NCBI RefSeq assembly: GCF_018691265.1
Contig: NW_024881276.1
Span: 2,852,001 to 2,916,000 of the forward strand
Source of the DNA: Tyto alba
Taxonomy: Eukaryota > Chordata > Aves > Strigiformes > Tytonidae
Reading direction: 5' to 3'
Length of the DNA stretch: 64,000 bases
The position numbers were made by a program, and so were the translations under genes. This document shows positions 57,501-64,000 of this stretch, piece by piece. Position 1 is the stretch's first letter; each line of letters opens with the position of its first letter. The notes under the pieces were generated by a model. That model was not told the DNA's origin. It ran no database searches and worked only from the letters and a program-made list of their open reading frames with translations.

Positions 57501-60500
57501 CAGGATAACAGCTTTAATGAAATATAAAGAATTCTGACTGTCAGGTTACTACATATATTATGACCTGGTGACTCCAGGTGAGTTTTATCTGCAGCAGATT
57601 TAGAAAGAAAGAAATTGAACGATAAAAGAAGATGATGAAATTAATGAGGGAAGAAATTATCTCTCTGTAAGTTTGGCATTCAAACATAGCATGAATTTGG
57701 AGACAATGTCCAAAGACTTCCCTTTGAAAATAATTTTTAAAATGCTGTCAATATTTCCTGTCAAAAGCAGTAAAAAGCAATAGTACCAAGCTATGATCGA
57801 ATAAAGCATGGGAACACTGTGCCTAAATGAGTTTAGCTTTAAAGTTTCACTTAAAAACTCACTGATCTGTCTGTAGCTAAATTAGACTCCAGCACTGTAG
57901 GACCTGGACTATGGCTCAGTGAAGTCAGTGGAAAAAACTCACTTAGGCAACCATCTGCATGTGGCAGTGGTCTTCAAAGCAGTCACCATGAGAAGCAGCC
58001 ATTCCTACCGTTCACTAAATCTGCAGAATTCATAAAATATTTTCAGCACTGACTATCAAGTCCAGATCTTTCTCATTGCTGTCTACAACACAGTGTAAAA
58101 GATGAGCGATTCATCTTCATGACACACATCTTTTGGTCCACCTCCAGCCCAGAAACTTGAGTGACTTCAATATGTTACTTAAGCACCTGCTCACTGAGCC
58201 CTGAATGATGCAATACAAGGATACCATCAAGATGTATCTTCAAATACCATTTGCTCCACATCACAGTGGTCTTCTCGTTTCTTTATGGAATATTTAAGGG
58301 GTGCATGTTGTTCTGACAGCATGTTAAAGCAATGTCTTCTTTGATGATATAATAACTGTTAACAGCTTAACACGCCCATAACCAGCTAGTAATGGGAAGG
58401 GTGTGTTGGATTCTACTAGTTTTGAAATGAAGTCCGCCAAAGATTTGTAGGATCATAGTTTTCCTTAGCTTTTTGATATAGCTACATCTGGCGTACTTTA
58501 TATTTTATTCTACTCTGCTTTGTATTGCAGTTGTGCAGTGCTTTGTGACTTGCGTTGCAAGATCTATGCTTTTTCACCTTGACTTGACCTTTGTCTTGAT
58601 AACCTTGGACTAGTCTTCAAGGATTCAAGTTTCAAACACAAGACCTTGTCATCTTTCATTAAATTATGAATCGCTCAAGCGCTTCATGACTAATACTGTG
58701 CAAAATCCTGCTCGCTGAGCATCTGATTTGTTTCCAATGCTGGGACATGGAAAGTTTTCATGCTTACCACATATTTTAAAGGTTGTCAGTGATGTGTTGA
58801 GCTAACTTGCAACCTGGTGCTGTAAAGTTTTAATGCTCAAGTCCCAACCTGGAATTGATGATTTGTGTGGATAAAATTACTTAACTCTTTCATCCCTCAT
58901 GAATTCTACCATATTTAAAAAGTCCATAATGATATCTGGTCTTACAGAGAAATGTGGAGCTTCTTTAATATTCGTGCAGCTCTTTGAAGAACATGACTTG
59001 GGAAGCAGGCTCAGGAGAGAGTAACACTACATATTGCCAGTGTTGTTGGTTTTATTTTGACTTTGAAGGCTGAAGCTAGTTCTACTTAGGCTTAAAAGAT
59101 GCTGTATTTTGAAACATTCAGGCATTTCACGTACTTAACATACAGCTCACATGCTGATGAACAAAATGAGTAGAAAGCAACTGATTATTAATCGTTCAAA
59201 GAATCTTTTTGTTAGCAATGAAGCAGCAGCTATTCTAAGCTTCCTTGAAACCTGGAGTCCTTCACAAATACATGTAAAGTTTTACCACATGTAGAAAGGA
59301 AGACATCAGAAATGGCAAGTGAGCTTTTGAAAGAGGCTAGCTTTCAAGAGTCTCTCAAATTAACATGTTCTCTACAGGATAAGTTAGAAAAGAGTTTGTT
59401 GGTTTTTGTTGTTTTGTTTTTTTTTTTTTTTTTGTTTTGTTTTTTTTTTTTTGTCTTCTGATATAATAAAGGGCTATCTGGTGGGATGTGGATCTTTCTG
59501 GGAATGCTTATTGCTCATGCACAAATAGATCTGTTTCTGCTCATATGTGGCTCTTGCATTGTTGATATCAAAGTATTCAAGGGATTAAACTCACATTTTT
59601 CATCTCCAGTCCTGCGCAGCATATTTTTAAAGGAACTTAAGGGTATAGGTAGTACCAAAGTTGTCATAACACCTTCTTTTTCATGACTTAATGAACTCTA
59701 AAGCCCTACATGCAATTCCAAAACACCTCTTGAAAAAAAAACAAAAAAACACAAAACCAAAAAAACCCAAACAAAACAGTGGATACACAGTTCAGGTATA
59801 TTGCTAATATTAAACTAGTTGTGATAAGAAATTGTTGTTATATGATAAGAATAGTTGTTATGGTACCTCTGTGGATGTAAGGTTACAAGTCAGCGGAAAT
59901 TTGTCAGGGGGACTAATATCTTTGGCTGGACAAGCTGATATAATATGACAATTTCTCAGAGCCATTTACAGCTGCAGTGTGAGTGGGAAAGCTATGTAGT
60001 TGTTGTAGCATAATGTGACTAGGAGTATGCCTGTGCTCTAGGGGCCCTGACTGTTTGAGAGCTGCTGTCCTTGTCTGTCCTCTAGTGAATCTGCACCTCT
60101 GTCTTGTAAGTAGTAGGTTGAAATAAATTGTTCTTAAAGTTGACTTTTGCTGCTACAGACTTTGCAAATGCAGCCCCCCCCCCCCCTCTGCTAGAAGAAA
60201 TGGACAGCTGACAAGATTTAGGGCCAGTGTTCTCTAGGATTTCATATATCAAAAGATTCAACCCCACCTCCTTAAAGTCTACCTGGACACCAAACAGCTC
60301 TAAGGATAAATTGTCAATCTGTGGGACTATATGCCTGACAAGTAAATGACCTTGGTGGCAGGAGCGCTTTCCAGCAGAGGTACTTTCTGGTTCCACTAAA
60401 ATAAGCAGGTGTTTAAATGTTGACTTTAATAGGTGTTGTACTTCACTGATTGCTCTTGAATAGTTTGAAAAATGGTAATGAATGCTTACAATGTCTTATG

Positions 60501-63500
60501 GTTGAATTCAGAGACTTCACAGAGTGTGCACCTCCTTTGTATTACTGAAGTCTGGCCTATTATCACTGAGAATTGCATTGGATATATCAGCTACTGGAAA
60601 ATTATATGAGAAAAACCTGGAAGAAAGGCATGTATTGATGATGACCAACAATGCTAATGTATTAAATTATGTAAAACATGCTTGATCAAGAAAACCTAAT
60701 TCTAGCTTAACGGTTTGATTGCTGACTGATAGAAAAGATTTTGTTCTGGTGAACAGATGAAGAGGAGCAACTTTACAGCCAAAGCAGACAGACACTGCAT
60801 TTGTTTCCTTCAGCTTGTAGTAGCTAATTAAAGGTAGTGTGGAACTTTTCCAGAAATAATCCAGTCAGATCCAGGCACCTGTAGTTAAATTGATTTCTTA
60901 CTTTTGGACAATAGACAGTGAGGAAAAAAAAAAAAAAATACATTTCTGCTTGTGAAAAAAAAAAAAAAACAAACATCCCTTTCCATAAACTCTGCAACCC
61001 AGGGAGTATCAAGAGGTACATAAATGAGCAAGAGCTGTTCCAGAGTGCCAGGCAGAAAAGTGCTGGTCAAGAGACAAGGAAGGTACAGGACCCCTTAGCT
61101 TCTAGGAAGAAGATGATTCCACTAACATCCTAGAGAACAAGGGATGTGGAATTTCATGTATTGCCTGGGTGGTAGCAAAACAAGTCTGTTGCTTGCTGTT
61201 TCAGACTGAAGGTCAAGTGTATTGAGGTCTTTCAGCTGGCAGGTGCATCTTTTTCCTAAATAGTTACAGCTGACAAATACACCTCTTGTTCTGCTGACCG
61301 TTACAGGTACATCGTGATGTCCTGTTTAGTTCAATTTCAGTTAGCAAGATATGAACGCAGCACGGATAAGAGAAGGGAGGAGGTTGGAGAGGAGACGGAA
61401 AAGTACTGAAGTAAGAACCAGATGTCAAACAGCTCACCCATGGGATGACTCTCTACTGTTTGATACATTTCTATGGATGATCTGGTAGGTTCAGATTCTA
61501 TAGAGGTTAGGCTTTTATTTGTAGGGGAAAAACCTGAAATATTTCTGTTCTAGCCAGAAGGCTAGAAGCATTTAAATATAAGCAAATGTAACCAGCACTC
61601 TTCCTGAGTGAACACACCAGCAAAAACAACCCCTCAAAACACAAAAATCTCATAATTCCCAGCTCACCAAACAGTGGATTCTAAAGCCAGAGGAAGCATG
61701 AGTTACTGGGACAGCTCTGCATACAGCAGGGGCAAACGGAGCGGGAAGGAGGTGGAGACAGAATATCAGAGACAGGAAAAAAAACTCTTGGAGAAGAACT
61801 GAACACCAGAAAGTCACAAAGAACAATAAATCTGAATGGACAGAGTGCTAAATGACAGCTAAGCCAGTGGCTGGGTACGTGATGACTGGCAGTGCTAATC
61901 ACAGCTCCCTGTGTTCCTTACTGTTCCTGACCCTACAGGACCCAGCATGTGGCTGCATGTCATGTCAGTCATTTGTCTTCCTTATGTCAGGTAATCCTGT
62001 GCTATGCTATCATCTCTTGCTAGGTAAAAGTCAAACCTTCCCAAATCTTAAAAAGTATGGGTAGGATCATGCAGTCAAGTGAAGAGGTAAACCTGCTGTG
62101 TGCCTTTGTGCTTTCTTTTTACTTTCTGTCGCCAGGGAAATTGGCGGGGATGGTTAATTTTTGCTCCCAGAAACTGCTTCCTATGTTTATGGACATGAGG
62201 ACCAGCACAGAAGCTACCACTAACACCTGGCAAATTCAGGGCACGATAAGAAGCCTGAGTGAGGTATGACCAGCAACAACCTGGTAACTGAGGGGTTTTG
62301 GGTGGAGAGAGCACGACCAGTCACTGTGTGCTGTGCTCGAAGATGTGTGCAAATCATTTGGCAGGCAGCGCTCTCAGCACAATTTCTATGCAGCCTACAC
62401 ACAGTCCTAAGTTTTGAGCGTTGCAGTTCAACATCTACTCCAAAGAAGAGGTTGTCTTAAATCACGGAGTTAAAACAAGTCAATGAACATCAGACTTTTT
62501 TATTAGCACTCTGGTTTGGAGCCGTTAGTGTTCATGTGGGTCATATGTACAAGCTTTTGCCCACATGCACCAGGGTTAGAAAATTGCTTACTAAGTAAAA
62601 TGAAAGCTGAGATCCTAATTATATGATTCCAGGAGATGATGCTTCAATGAAAACACAGGCACCATGGAGCTTGTGTGAATCAAGTATCTGTGAGTCCAGA
62701 GAGGAAAAGATAATCCCTCGTCAATCTTCAGTTTGGGGTATTCTTGCTCCATGCTGCCCAACACTCACAGCTTTAGATGCTTGATCCAGCCCCAAGCCTG
62801 ATTGCTTTTCTCATGTTGACCCCTTGCACTAGCCCAGAATAGCAAGTTTATTGCATAAAAAGCTCACTCAGGGGCTTGATTATGTTGCATTTACTCTTGT
62901 GACTCTTACTTTGTTGCCAGGATTAGGCCTCAGAAATTAGGAGAAAGCCAAGGGCATCTCAGATGCAATTTTCACTGAGGTCCAGGCATCCTCTCAGTGG
63001 GGCAGGACCAACACTGGGCATTACAGAAGGGAGGAGGCTTGTCAAACTGACCACCACCATGTTTAAAAATATCTCCTTCCGGAGAGTAATTTTTCCATTA
63101 AATATATCAGAGAAGGTCCAGATGTCATACTCTGATCTGTCTTCCCATTATGCCTTCCCACAGGCAAGTAATATTATCCGCACTATTATTACAGACCAAG
63201 ACCCATCCTACTAAAACCCCTTTCCCCTCTGTAGGTAGTTTTGTGCATCTTGAGGGAGAAACAGGAGAAGAAAAGCAAGCCCAGCTGATGCAAATGAACG
63301 CCTGTGCCTGTCAAGGAAACCAGGACTAAGCCAGACCTGAGCTGGCCTGTGTGGGGGACAGAGGCTGGATGTCAGGAATGTGGGGGCGAGGGACGGAAAG
63401 GGTGCAACCAAGGTTGTGCGTGACATATGGTTCCTTAGTCTAGCAGAAGTTTCTTAGTGGATATGAAGTCCTGTGACTGGCTGCGTAAAGCCCATTAGCA

Positions 63501-64000
63501 TATGTCTCTGCAGTGGGTTTCTGTGGCAGAGTTCCAGTAATTACTGTTCATTAGTATTCATTAGTACCAGGTCTTGCCTGATCTTGAGTTCATGTTGAAT
63601 CAGCTCTGCTGTAACATTTTTGATATGGGCTGGATGTAGAGGTCAGTGTGAAGGCATTAATTAGGCCTGGTAGTCAGAAGTTATTTTCATGGCTCTTCAG
63701 ATAGGGTTTGCTTCAGATGCACCATGGCTTTTCCTTCTGAAGTGGAAAGCATGTATGTAAAGTGAAGCAGTGGTGAGCCTGATACTCAACGTCTTGAGAA
63801 TACAAAACCAGGAATTTAAAGAAAGCCCTAAACTTGTTCTCTGGAGTGACCTGTTAAAAAATCTGCAGGGGTTTCAGGGAGTTTTCTTTACTCTTGCTAC
63901 CGCTTAGGAATGTTGGCATTGAAAAGAATTTGAAGATGCAAAATATGGATGGTGAATGATAATGTGATTTGTATTTCTGACTGTTCATTCCTCTCTTGAT
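54559..64000. other. Intergenic, no gene seen
   Basis: Long AT-rich stretch with an A22 tract (56273-56294), T-rich runs (59417-59452), a C13 tract (60174-60186) and A15 runs (60924-60938, 60955-60969). Open frames are below about 150 codons and unrecognised. No SHOX homeobox exon is present. Confidence 0.5.

Noticed and set aside
54600..64000. A SHOX homeobox exon at the right end.
   Set aside because: No open frame contains a homeodomain or other SHOX-like residues; the gene, if syntenic, lies outside the window.

Overview
The window looks like a bird nuclear chromosome: mostly AT-rich, CpG-poor intergenic DNA with one sharp CpG island, CR1 retrotransposon 3' ends, and several copies of an avian-type solo LTR. 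No bacterial, organellar, rRNA, tRNA or CRISPR feature was seen. Basis: direct reading, plus remembered protein and repeat families; no search was run.

Left end (1-2.8 kb). The only gene I can name is the 5' end of PPP2R3B, a regulatory B'' subunit of protein phosphatase 2A, on the minus strand. Its first coding exon (116 codons) is at 243-590, with a good acceptor at 693/694 and a good donor at 242/243. The probable promoter is the CpG island at about 1.8-2.8 kb. It carries ETS, TCGCGAGA-type and RFX/X-box-like motifs, a perfect 6 x 23-bp minisatellite, and G homopolymers of 31, 20 and 15 bases.

Middle and right (2.8-64 kb). I found no exon chain I would defend as a gene. In human PAR1, the DNA upstream of PPP2R3B runs towards SHOX. 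If synteny holds, this is the PPP2R3B-SHOX interval, which should contain conserved noncoding enhancers. Several AT-rich, CpG-poor blocks dense in homeodomain-type motifs (near 7.5-8.1, 42.0-42.3, 48.5-49.0, 51.8-52.2 and 54.5 kb) are candidates.

Mobile DNA. Five copies of one LTR family lie in the same orientation: two full-length solo LTRs with 5-bp target duplications (10069-11140, 31330-32393), one diverged member (24731-25706), one copy lacking its 3' third (34819-35621), and a 41-bp relic made only of the two termini (30292-30332). Three copies carry a perfect three-unit heat-shock element (nGAAnnTTCnnGAAn) about 70 bp upstream of a TATA-like box. I consider this the most interesting signal in the window. 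CR1 3' ends lie at 36.74 and 50.48 kb, and a few very old repeat relics can be recognised. Poly(A)/poly(T) tracts of 20-33 bases are common in the right half.
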